From: Pelagophyceae sp. CCMP2097
Lineage: Eukaryota > Sar > Pelagophyceae
Assembly (NCBI GenBank): GCA_026770575.1
Contig: MU657288.1
Coordinates: forward strand, 47,730-60,980
Direction of reading: 5' to 3'
Length of the DNA stretch: 13,251 bases
The notes beneath the pieces were generated by a model. That model saw only the letters and a program-made list of their open reading frames with translations, was not told where the DNA came from and made no database searches. Positions 1 through 7,671 of the stretch are shown here, piece after piece; the stretch's first letter is position 1; every line of letters begins with the position of its first letter. The position numbers and the translations under genes were made by a program.

Positions 1-29
1 ATAATTGCCCCTGGTAATCCTTCAATCAA

Positions 30-92
30 AGGACCCGAAGGGCCCTTGCCGTAAACTGACGTTGAATAAACGGCAAGGACCCTTCGGGTCCT
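30..92. repeat. Inverted repeat, 23-bp arms, 17-nt loop
   Basis: The arms at 30-52 and 70-92 are reverse complements with one mismatch in 23 positions, separated by a 17-nt loop. The arms contain GGACCCGAAGGG and its complement. Transcribed, it would form a strong hairpin. It lies outside any gene I can support and looks like a small foldback repeat or the end of a mobile element that continues off the left edge. Confidence 0.85.
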
Positions 93-116
93 CAACAATT
101 AAGATTCCTATTATTG

Positions 117-196
117 TACAATTTCTAAATTGTAGGAATTCCTACAAGCATATTGGCGGGGTTTTTGCCGGACTATTAGAGAGGTAGGAATTCCTA
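117..196. repeat. Palindrome cluster with repeated TAGGAATTCCTA
   Basis: There are three perfect palindromes in 80 bp. The first, at 117-134, has 8-bp arms (TACAATTT / AAATTGTA) around CT. The second is TGTAGGAATTCCTACA at 131-146. The third is TAGGAATTCCTA at 185-196, a second copy of the core of the previous one 52 bp later. The spacing suggests either the two ends of a tiny inserted repeat or paired protein-binding sites. Function is unknown. Confidence 0.75.
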
Positions 197-214
197 AGTC
201 TACTCGTACTACTA

Positions 215-264
215 CTGGCTCGAGGTGATCGCGGTTCCCCGCGCGGCGTCCGGCCTCGAGCCAG
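215..264 (+). promoter_or_regulatory. Leader hairpin upstream of the ATPase gene
   Basis: An 11-bp perfect inverted repeat (CTGGCTCGAGG at 215-225, complement at 254-264) encloses a GC-rich 28-nt loop. It lies about 100 bp before the probable ATG at 368, so it could sit in the 5' leader of the mRNA or in the promoter. No TATA box or other core promoter motif is recognisable. A regulatory role is inference from position alone. Confidence 0.35.
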
Positions 265-367
265 AGCGCGGCGCCTGCGGTCGGCGCGTCGGCGGTCTGC
301 GCGGTCCTCGTGCGCGTCGGAAGTCGGTCTCCAAGCTTTGAGGAAAGCATCTCGGACGTCCGGACAA

Positions 368-3300
368 ATGGACGACGTCGAGGACCCGCTGCTGAACCCG
401 CTGCTTTTGCACGCCGGCTTGGACGGCGACGCAGAGGGCTTGCCCGCGGCCGCGTCCTCTGAGAGTGGACCGCGCGTTTGGAAGGCCTCGGTCCGTCGGC
501 CAGGCGACGCGGCCCAAACGTCGCGTGCGCAGGAGTAGCGCCGAGGCGGCGGCGCGCCTCGTCGCGTACGGTGCGTGGCCATGGGCAGGCGCTTTGAGAC
601 CGGTCGTGATGAACGGAAGACGCCTTGTCCAGGCCGGAACGAGGTGCCCATCGAGGAAGTGCCCTTGTGGCGCATCTTCGCGAGGTACGCCCGGCGTCGT
701 GCCGCGAACCCTCTCGCCGGGAGCGCGCTGTTTGCGGGCAGTTTATGGCCACTGAATCGAATCGTTTCGAGCCCCTTGCGTAGGCAGTTTATGGGTACCA
801 TGCCCGTAATGCTCATGCTCTCCTGCCTCCTCGCGGCGGCCGTCGAGGACTGGCAGGACTTGGGCATCATCACCGTGATGCTGATTTTGAACGGAGTCGT
901 CGCGTTTTGCGAGGAGACGAAAGCGGCGGCGAGCTTGGACGCGCTTCGGGGCAAGCTGAAGCAGGAGGTCTCCGTGCGCCGCGACGGCGCCGCGCTCGCC
1001 GTCGACGTGACCGACCTCGTGCCCGGCGACGTGGTCGCGCTCCGGGGCGGCCAGGCCGTGCCCGCGGACGCTCTCTGGCTCTCTGGAGACGTCATCAAGC
1101 TCGACACGGCCGCGCTCACGGGCGAGCCCGTGCCCTGGAGCGTGCCGCGCGCGCTCGCGGGCGACGCGGTGCGCGCGTCGAGCGGCGACTCGCCCGAGAT
1201 GACGCTCGGCGCTCGGTGCTCAAAGTTCTCGGAGAAAGGCCGGCGCATGCTCAGCGGGTGCACGGTGCTCCAGGGAGAATGCGAATGCCTCATCGTGGCC
1301 ACGGGCGCTCGGACAGAGGTCGGCCGCGCCGTCGAGCTCGTCGCAGAGGCGCAATCGGGGCCGCGGCCCGTCGGGCTCTTCGAGTCCAAAATTGTCGAAA
1401 TCGTCCGATTCGTTATCGTCGCCACGCTCCTGACGACGGTCGTCGTGTTTTGCGTGCAGCTCTTCGTGAGGCGCGAGCCGCTGCCGCGCGTGCTTTTAGT
1501 GGCGTTGTCGCTGATCATCGGTGCGGTCCCCATCGCTCTACCGTTGGTCCTGCAGGTGACAATGGCGCTCGGCGCGCGCGCCATGGCGGATCACGGCGCG
1601 ATTATCACGCACGTCTCCGCTCTGCAAGAGATTGCGTCGATGACGTTTTTGAACAGCGACAAGACGGGTACTTTGACCACGGCCAAAATGTCAGTCCTCC
1701 CGCAAATGGTCTGGGTCGACGCCGGTTTCAACTCCGACGAAGTGCTCACGCACGCCGCGCTGGCTTCGAATGCTTCGAATCTCGAAGATCCCATCGACGT
1801 GGCCGTGCTGGCAGCATTTCACGCGCATTTCTCAAACGACGGCACGTCGACGCGCGGCGCTTCCGCGGTCGGCGCTGCGCGCCTGGCAGCTTACGGCCGG
1901 CGCGAGGCCTTTTCCGGGTTCAATCCCGACGTGAAAAGGGCCGTGGCCGTCTACCGACATGAAGACGGCACGGCGTTCCGCGTGGCAAAAGGCCTCTTGG
2001 ACAAGATCCTCGACACGGGCGGCGACGGCGGCGCGGACCAGTGGCAATGCGACGGAGGCGCGCACACGCGCGCGAAAGCGGCCGACGAAGAGCTGTCGGC
2101 CGCGGGCTACAAGACGATTGCTGTCTCGGTGCAGGCTCTAAACACAGACGGCTCGGCGCAGCCCATGCTCCTCGCGGGCCTGGTGCCTATGCTGGACCCG
2201 CCGCGCGAGGACACCGCGGCGACGATTTCGGCGCTGCGGGCGGCGGGTGTTGAAGTGAAGATGATTACGGGCGACCATTTGAACATCGCGCGCGAGACCG
2301 CCCGACTGGTCGGCCTCGGCGGCGACATCCGCCCAAATACGGCTTTGTGGCCCGCGTCGGCGACGCGCGACGTGGGCATCTTCGAGAGCGACGGTTTCGC
2401 CCAGGTCATGCCAGCCGACAAACGAGAAGTCGTGCTCGTCCTCCAGAACCGATTGGACGCGCGCAGCGGCGCGCGCACCGTACAAACCCCGCGTCCGGCT
2501 GCGCAAGATTTTGAACGACGATGCATCCTTAAGGTGGAACTACGACCGAACCCCCCTCTGCGCGGTTCCCCTGTCGGCAGAGGTCCGCCCCCCGCTGACC
2601 CGCTTTTAGGTCGTCGGCATGACGGGCGACGGCGTCAACGACGCGGCCGCGCTGGCGCAGGCGCAGGTGGGCATCGCCGTGCAGGGCGCCACGGACGCGG
2701 CGAAAGACGCTGCTGATATCGTGCTGACGTTTCCTGGCTTGTCGGCTATTTACGCGGCCGTGTACGAGTCTCGCATGATCTTCCGCCGTGTGCGCGCGTA
2801 CGTACTCTACCGCGTCGCCGCGACGGTGCAGATCGTGCTCGTGCTCTGCGTTTTGACGCTGGCGTTCAACGACGAGATTAAACCACTTTACGTCGTCGTT
2901 TTAGCTCTGGTCAATGACGCCACGATGACGCCGATAGCACACGACAACGCACGGCCGTCGCCAAAGCCAGAAATCCCGACCGTCGCCGCTCTGCTCGCCG
3001 GCGCCGTCGCGCTCGGGGCGGCGCAGGCCTTTGCGTCGGTTTTATTTTTCGTCCACGGTCCTCGAATCACGGGCCTCGGAAGCGAGTGGCACGAAGAACC
3101 GCTGGGGCGCCAAGCTTCAATGTTCCTCCAGATCTGCGTCGCCGTCGAGCTCCTCATCTTCGCCTGCCGCGAGGCCGACAAGCCGCTGTGGCTTGCTTCG
3201 ATGCCGTCTAGATCGCTCGTGGCGTCCGTCTTCGCGGGCAACACTCTAGTCACGTTGATGTGCAGATACAAAGTCCTCGTCAAGCTCGGCCTCGGCTGGC

Positions 3301-3807
3301 GCGCCATCGCGGGCATCTGTGCGTCGCGCGGGAGGGCGCTGTGCGGATCTGATTCGTCGTCGCGTAGGGCTCTACGACGTGGCGGCGCTGCTTCTCATCG
3401 ACGCTTTTAAGGCCGTCGTGCTTTACGCGCTGTCGACGGACGCTGGCGCCAGCGCGCCGCTGGCGCACCCTGACACCATCGCCGTCGCGGCCAAGCGCGC
3501 GCCGGCGCGGCTCAGCACGACGAGCCTGCGCTCCACGATCGCAGGCCGCCTCTCCGAGCAACAGTGCGCTCCTTGCTGCGAGATAAGAGGAGTCTCGCCT
3601 CCTTGAAACCCCCACAGCCCGGCTCGTAGCTCGCGGACGGGCTCGCTGTACCGCGCGCCGAGCTCGCTGCACCATGCGCCGGGCGGCCGCGCGTCGCTCT
3701 TCGAGTCGCCTTCGCGGCGGCACTCGCTCCTCGGCGCGTCGCTGCGTCCGAACACGCCGCACAACCTCGTCGGCAAACTCGGCGGCCTGCGCCACTCGAC
3801 GGGTTGA
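368..3807 (+). CDS. P-type H+-ATPase, plasma-membrane (P3A) type, seven exons
   Basis: Predicted proton-exporting P-type ATPase of the plasma membrane. Exons: 368-453, 533-570, 633-684, 784-2479, 2610-3318, 3368-3563, 3630-3807; 2955 nt in all, 984 aa plus TGA. Visible motifs: A-domain TGEP (171-174; TGES is usual); M4 PIALP (308-312); phosphorylation DKTGTLT (Asp351); P-domain DPPR (530-533), TGD (554-556) and GDGVND (630-635); Asp727 in M6, at the position of the proton-binding Asp of plant and yeast pumps. About ten membrane segments: 64-80, 84-101, 265-286, 293-320, 687-710, 716-735, 749-772, 793-810, 824-842, 857-882. The roughly 100-residue C-tail is Ser/Arg-rich (Ser948 in RAS, Ser958 in RRHS), which suggests phospho-regulation as in fungal and plant pumps. 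ATG 368 is the first in-frame ATG. Joining exon 1 to exon 2 is the weakest step. The ATG at 575 falls inside an intron. Family very sure; exact proton specificity inferred. Confidence 0.93.
454..532 (+). other. Intron 1 of the ATPase gene (tentative)
   Basis: The reading frame must change between the ATG-bearing exon and the exon encoding SSAEAAARLVAYG. The only phase-compatible GT donor I find is at 454 (GTCCTC), with acceptor CAG at 530-532 (79 bp) or TAG at 536-538 (85 bp); both are phase 2 and keep frame. The donor is weaker than those of the other introns, so another first exon or start remains possible. Confidence 0.45.
571..632 (+). other. Intron 2 of the ATPase gene, 62 bp
   Basis: Donor GTGCGT at 571 and acceptor CTTGTCCAG ending at 632, phase 1. 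Splicing joins ...RLVAYG directly to RNEVPIEEVPLWRIF, the conserved N-terminal YGxNE region of P3A pumps. The intron contains the ATG at 575, which would be a false start in an unspliced gene model. Confidence 0.85.
685..783 (+). other. Intron 3 of the ATPase gene, 99 bp
   Basis: Donor GTACGC at 685 and acceptor GCGTAG ending at 783, phase 2. Removal joins WRIFAR to QFMGTMPVML, restoring the normal entry into membrane segment 1. The intron is a multiple of three and has no in-frame stop, so retention would add 33 residues without breaking the frame. Confidence 0.88.
2480..2609 (+). other. Intron 4 of the ATPase gene, 130 bp
   Basis: Donor GTACAA at 2480 and acceptor CTTTTAG ending at 2609, phase 0. 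It links DKREVVLVLQNR... to VVGMTGDGVND, a junction required by the family. Relative to yeast and plant pumps the spliced protein keeps about seven extra residues (LDARSGART) before VVGMTGDG, so an alternative upstream donor is not fully excluded, although no better GT is present. Confidence 0.85.
3319..3367 (+). other. Intron 5 of the ATPase gene, 49 bp
   Basis: Donor GTGCGT at 3319 and acceptor GCGTAG ending at 3367, phase 1. The split codon becomes TGG, giving ...AGIWLYDVAALLLIDAFK. This reproduces the WLY motif that opens membrane segment 10 in plant-type pumps. Without splicing the frame ends in an unrelated Arg/Ser-rich tail. Confidence 0.88.
3564..3629 (+). other. Intron 6 of the ATPase gene, 66 bp
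   Basis: Donor GTGCGC at 3564 and acceptor CTCGTAG ending at 3629, phase 2. It contains in-frame TGA (3604-3606) and TAG (3627-3629), so retention would shorten the protein. Splicing opens a further 58 codons rich in Ser, Arg and Pro, which suit a regulatory C-tail. The donor and acceptor match the style of introns 3 and 5. Confidence 0.75.
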
Positions 3808-4344
3808 GATCCCCACTGCGGGCAAAGCCCAAAGCCAGTGCACATACGCTCCCGGCGCTTGGCATGCGACCAACAGCCACGCGCCTTCCGCCGGCCGTCC
3901 ATCATCCCATCGGACGAAAGCGCCGCGGAGCGCTCCCGAGGCGAGGCACCTCCACTTGTACATACGAGGACTCGACGCCCACGCGCCGTCGATTGGCATA
4001 AGTGCCGCTTTTAATCGGCGCTGCCACATCGCTTCGTCCGGCCGAGCAAGAGACCGTCAGGGCGACTGCCGCGGGGCATGCGACCGGAGCCCAGCCGCGC
4101 CGACTTCACAGCGCGGTGTTCTGCGCCAGGATGAGAGTCCCGGACACACGACACATCACAACACCGACGACACTGGACAGCGATTCCTCGTCGCTGTCGA
4201 GATCATACGATCGCGATATTATCTGGTCACGCACCATGTGATTCATGTGTGGCACTGTGGCTGGGAACATTCCGGAACATGAACATTTTAGAGGCACCCG
4301 GACATTTTGAGTTAGCTACTGTTTCGTTGGTACATTGTGTACAG
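3808..4344. other. 3' flank of the ATPase gene, no further gene seen
   Basis: GC-rich sequence continues to about 4.2 kb, then becomes balanced. It probably contains the 3' UTR. No AATAAA or other clear polyadenylation signal is seen close to the stop. Open frames on both strands here lack recognisable domains and fit GC-rich read-through. Confidence 0.5.
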
Positions 4345-4649
4345 TGTGGCTGGGGCAAGTAGAAATGCAACCTTATTGGCGAGGGGAGTTATCGAGGAAA
4401 ACGTGATTTAATGTTGGAGCGGTTTTAGTGATCTGGGCGCGACCCGCGCGAGCGTGCGCATACGCACAACCAAAAACTCGTTTTGGGGAAAACGGGGGAA
4501 CGTCCCCTTTTTTGTTCAATTCCTACTTGCCCCGGGTCCTCTCGCGACGAGTATGACGATTTTTACAGCGGCATTTGGACGATTCGATCGTGCTCGCCAG
4601 GATTTGATTTGCTGGTAGTAATGTTGCATTTATACTTGCCCCAGCCACA
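4345..4649. repeat. 27-bp inverted repeat pair, foldback (MITE-like) unit
   Basis: Arms at 4345-4371 and 4623-4649 match as reverse complements at 26 of 27 positions, around about 250 bp. Their core is GGCTGGGGCAAGTA. A third, partial copy in the orientation of the right arm (CTACTTGCCCC) lies between them at 4523-4533. Degenerate similarity continues outside: a GGAACATG-like stretch lies near 4273 and its complement near 4649. It resembles a degenerate miniature inverted-repeat element; no duplication of the target site was recognised. Confidence 0.7.
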
Positions 4650-5275
4650 TGTTCCGAATGTGCCGGCCATACCCCCGGAAGCCCTATCATGGAAATCGCC
4701 TACCGCGCCAACTAAGAAACTTGTTCGCCGGCAACTTTGCACGCGACATCGCGGGGCGAAAAAAGGCCCGCAATCTAAAGGTCGAGCGAATTCCAACTGG
4801 GAACTAAAAATGTAAAAAAGGTGTGATTCAAAACTAATTGCCCCCTAAAACGATCCAAAATATGTCGTTTGGCGAATGAGTCCTTGGCGATAGGCGAGAG
4901 CCAACCAAAGAAGCTGCAAGGGCAGATTTCTAAGAGCCTGAATATACGGATTTTTTTGCGGTATAAGGATTGCGGTCTGCGGCCTTACGGACTTCCAACG
5001 GACTTAAAAGAGCGATTTTTAGAATGTTGGCAGTTGCAACGATCCAGGGCCTTTCGCCATTGCGCACCACTGCCCCCCCCTCCGAGCGTGTTTGGGGGCT
5101 TATAGGGCGGGTCTGGGGCAGGGCAGGGCCCTGCCAAAGCAGCTGCGTCTCCGGCGCCCGACTTGGGGCTGCAGAAGACGCGGAATCTCAAAGGCTTGCG
5201 AAAACAAGCTAAAACGGGAACTAAATAAATCTTATCCTCAGAGTGATATTGAAACTCTGTTTCCTGACGTCGGAG

Positions 5276-5342
5276 AAGGGGCAAATCGACGGATTCGAGG
5301 CGATCAGGACCTGATCTCCCCGAATCCGTCGATTTGCCCCTT
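5276..5342. repeat. 67-bp near-perfect palindrome nested in the transposon
   Basis: Arms of 33 bp around one central base. The outer 22 bp (5276-5297 with 5321-5342) pair perfectly. The inner 7 bp (GATCAGG with CCTGATC) also pair perfectly. Between them is a 4-bp step with two mismatches. Outside the arms, similarity continues loosely (TGTTTCC near 5259, complement of TGTTTGCC near 5352). It could extrude as a cruciform or be transcribed as a long hairpin. It may be a second foldback element inserted in the larger one. Confidence 0.9.
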
Positions 5343-5829
5343 TCAGAAGAGGCAAACAAAAAGCTAAAATGTACGTCGTTTTCAATAATAACATCTTTCG
5401 ACGACACCGCAGGCAGCGGGGAGGGGGCAATGGCTGGGGATTTTAATGCATTATCGACACAGTTTTCGACTGCGGATCCGCCTGGCTAGTCAGTTTCTTC
5501 GTGGGCGCCACTTCTGAAGTGATGCCGACCTCAAAATGGCCTAGACGCGGCCGAATGAAAACATTAAGCTCGCCACGCGATTCTACGCCCCAAATTACCC
5601 AAGAGGTGCATCAACCTCCCAGCGAATTAAGGAGCACAACACCGCGGCCCGGGCAGCCAACATTCTAAAAAAAAACGCTCTCTTAAATTACACCGCAAAA
5701 CTTTTCCCCCTACAATTTTGTAAGCAAGCTTTTTCCTTATCAAAAGAAGTTAACAAGAAAAAAGAAGGAAGAAGGATAAAAAGCATAATGGCTTCATTGG
5801 TTATGGGCTCCTTAATATTGGTTTTGGGC

Positions 5830-6120
5830 CCTTGTTGACCGTGGCGGCGGCCATGGAGCCTCTTGGCGCTGCCGGCGGCTACGCGCGGTCGTGCGGGGCG
5901 TCGCGCGTCCGCGCAGACCTGGCGAGCAAGGCGGCGTCGATGCGGCATGTGTCGGCGGCGGCGCGCGCCGTCGCTCGCGTCGCCGTCGCTCGCGTTGCCG
6001 CCGTCCGCGTTGCCGCCGTCCGCGCCGAGGCGCGCGCCGCCGCTCGAGTCGCCGCTCATGTCGTCGCCGACCGCGTTGCCGCCGGCCAAGTGGCGCGCTC
6101 CGGCTTCAGATTCGCGCGCG
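5830..6120. repeat. GC-rich low-complexity segment with 15-bp direct repeats
   Basis: Interior of the 1353-bp element. Trinucleotide-like GCC/GTC repeats include consecutive copies of CGTTGCCGCCGTCCG around 5993-6022. The plus strand reads as an Ala/Val/Arg-rich open frame. The minus strand reads as Gly/Asp/Asn-rich (for example GADGGNADGGNASDGDASDG). Either reading is low complexity, so I do not call a gene; a degraded fragment of a captured host coding sequence is possible. Confidence 0.5.
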
Positions 6121-6192
6121 GCTTGATAGACCGCAAATACCGCAGTTTGTCGGAGCGGCCATCCCCATAACGCCTCCGACACGATTATACGA

Positions 6193-6218
6193 ATACCGCA
6201 AATGAAGTATTGCGGTAT
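6193..6218. repeat. Subterminal hairpin with ATACCGCAA arms
   Basis: Perfect 9-bp arms (ATACCGCAA at 6193-6201, TTGCGGTAT at 6210-6218) with an 8-nt loop, lying just inside the right terminal repeat of the 1353-bp element. The same GCGGTAT word is in both terminal repeats, so this is probably part of the subterminal transposase-recognition array. Confidence 0.6.
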
Positions 6219-6289
6219 GTCCGTTAGGAGACCGCAAGGCCGCAGACCGCAATCCTTATACCGCAAAAATCCGTATATTCAGGCTCTAA

Positions 6290-7166
6290 GCGCCTCTGTT
6301 ACCGTGCCTTAAAAGGCGGAGGACCTTGTCCCCGCCTCGCGCGTCGGTAGCCGAAATTGCCGGCGAAACAGCCTCCTCGTCACTCTGTTTGATTTTGGCT
6401 TTCTGGGGTTTGACGGGCCCCACAATCCCTCTAACATGATCCTTTGAGTCCCCCTTTTACCCGCGTTGGGGTATATGTGCCTCAACGTGTTTCGCATAGA
6501 GGAGCTCGAGCCCGATCGAATGGCGGCGCCCGCGCCCTCAAACTCGTCGCCGTCGTTGAGATGTGCCCAAGATACGGGCTGGGGACAGTAGGAATGAAGG
6601 TTGGGGGCAGTTCGCATGTAGGCTCTTGGAGCAATGAAGGCGCGTGCGCGCGCGCTGGGCACTCGGCCGGTCGCCGTGGCCGTGCGAGTGGCGCGGCGCG
6701 ACGATCCGCGTGTGCGACGCGCCCGCCGCTGCTGCGGCACCGGCCGCGGCGAGTCGAGCTTTCGACTGCCGCGCGTCGCAGCGCTTCGCGGTGGCCTTGC
6801 GCGCCGCTGGCGGCGCCGGCGGCGCGGCGCCGGTCATGGTCGCGGCAGCGAGTCCTGGGTTCCTCACCATGGTCGCCACGCCGGCGGGCGGGTCGGCATG
6901 CGCTGCGAATGCGCTCGCGCGATAAAGGCCGAAGTCGCCTCGGTCGAGAATGCCTTCATCTCGGAGCACTTTTCAGCTCGCGCAGCTGGTTGCAGACCCT
7001 AGGCGTGAGCGCCACTGGCAGCGCCGCCATCGCGACAGCCTCCACGGATCCGGGCCCGCCCCCGCCGCTCGCTTTGGAGGCGCCAATACAATTATGTAAT
7101 TGTATCCCAGGTTTGGGAGGCCCATAACCTATCACAGAAAAAGGCTGCATTAGGAAAACACGGTAT
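6290..7166. other. GC-rich stretch without a supported gene
   Basis: Overlapping open frames exist on both strands. On the plus strand they are 6634-7002 (starting AGCAATGAAGG) and 6644-6925. On the minus strand one is 6538-6969. All are Ala/Arg-rich and show no domain, signal peptide or splice-consistent extension I can recognise. Near 7087-7104 there is a perfect 18-bp palindrome (TACAATTA, TG, TAATTGTA). I see no function. Confidence 0.4.
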
Positions 7167-7199
7167 TTTGAGAGCATTTTGAGAGCATTTTGAGAGTAA
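7167..7199. repeat. Short tandem repeat, 12-bp unit, about 3 copies
   Basis: The unit TTTTGAGAGCAT is repeated head to tail, ending TTTTGAGAGTAAT. It is a minisatellite of about three copies, with no visible function. Confidence 0.8.
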
Positions 7200-7200
7200 T

Positions 7201-7575
7201 TTAGGGCATTTTCATGGTAAGAAGCTGCGTAGAGGGTCGACTTGCGGTTTGGTAGCGACGAGAAGCCATACGGACTCGATGCTGAGAGCACCGTGCCGAA
7301 TCGAAGGTAGCGAGGCGCTCTGGGACCCCAAACATCGGAAAGACGCCGACGCCCCTGCCCGCGCGTCGTCGCCGCACGTCCTCTTCGGCCGCGCCGTGCG
7401 TCGAGAGGGGCCACCGAGTCTCCAGCCAGTCTGGCGCAAGGCCCGGGCCGTCCACGTCCGACATCGCGGCCGGAATGGCCTCGATTCGGCTCGAGACGTT
7501 AACCTCGGAAGACGTGCGCGCCTGTCTCTGAAAAAGTCGGCTACCAAAAGCGGCCCGGGCCGGCCCGACCGCCAT
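7201..7575 (-). CDS. Possible coding exon, unknown product
   Basis: An open frame of 124 codons on the minus strand. Its composition is more protein-like than its neighbours (for example DVDGPGLAPDWLETRWPLSTH and FPMFGVPERLATFDSARC). It follows the repeat-bearing minus-strand frame at 7672-8551 in the same direction, and CAG acceptor-like sequence lies near 7530, so the two could be exons of one gene. No domain is recognised, and an overlapping plus-strand frame (7249-7803) is just as open. Weak call. Confidence 0.15.
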   Translation of the reverse strand: MAVGPARAAFGSRLFQRQARTSSEVNVSSRIEAIPAAMSDVDGPGLAPDWLETRWPLSTHGAAEEDVRRRRAGRGVGVFPMFGVPERLATFDSARCSQHRVRMASRRYQTASRPSTQLLTMKMP

Positions 7576-7671
7576 CAGAGTTCCGCCAGCGGTTGCCCGC
7601 GGGCCAAGAGCGTTGATAAAAGAGAGCGAACACGCCGATCACGCCGAGCTGAAATCGCGCACTTCGACGAG

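Larger units (their letters stand above)
4934..6286. mobile_element. Non-autonomous TIR transposon, 1353 bp, TAA duplication
   Basis: The left end (4934-4986) and right end (6236-6286) are near-perfect terminal inverted repeats starting GAGCCTGAATATACGGA. They differ by a 2-bp change in a T run, and weaker similarity extends inward to 5003 and 6219. TAA directly flanks both ends (4931-4933 and 6287-6289) and fits a 3-bp target duplication. Three-bp TWA duplications are typical of PIF/Harbinger elements, but the family call is inference. Many GCGGTAT / ACCGCAA motifs sit just inside the ends, like transposase-binding repeats. No transposase is visible in the interior, so it would depend on an enzyme encoded elsewhere. 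Confidence 0.85.

Noticed and set aside
142..1584. Long minus-strand open frame of 480 codons opposite the ATPase
   Set aside because: Ser/Arg/Thr-rich shadow of a GC-rich gene; no domain, and the plus strand encodes a clear ATPase here.
575..2716. Unspliced plus-strand frame starting at ATG 575 as the ATPase gene
   Set aside because: The start lies in an intron, the 99-bp intron is read through, and the end runs out of frame into Arg/Gly-rich nonsense after 2479.
3604..3629. Stop codons in the ATPase frame as evidence for a pseudogene or an early end
   Set aside because: Both stops fall inside a predicted 66-bp GT-AG intron whose removal opens 58 more codons.
3280..4029. Minus-strand frame of 249 codons over the 3' end of the ATPase
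   Set aside because: Ala/Arg-rich, antisense to predicted exons 5-7, no recognisable motif.
4483..4815. Plus-strand frame of 110 codons
   Set aside because: Starts at TTG, is made largely of the inverted-repeat arm, and has no domain.
5092..5430. Open frames on both strands containing the same peptide (GANRRIRGDQ)
   Set aside because: The shared peptide is simply the 67-bp palindrome translated from each strand.
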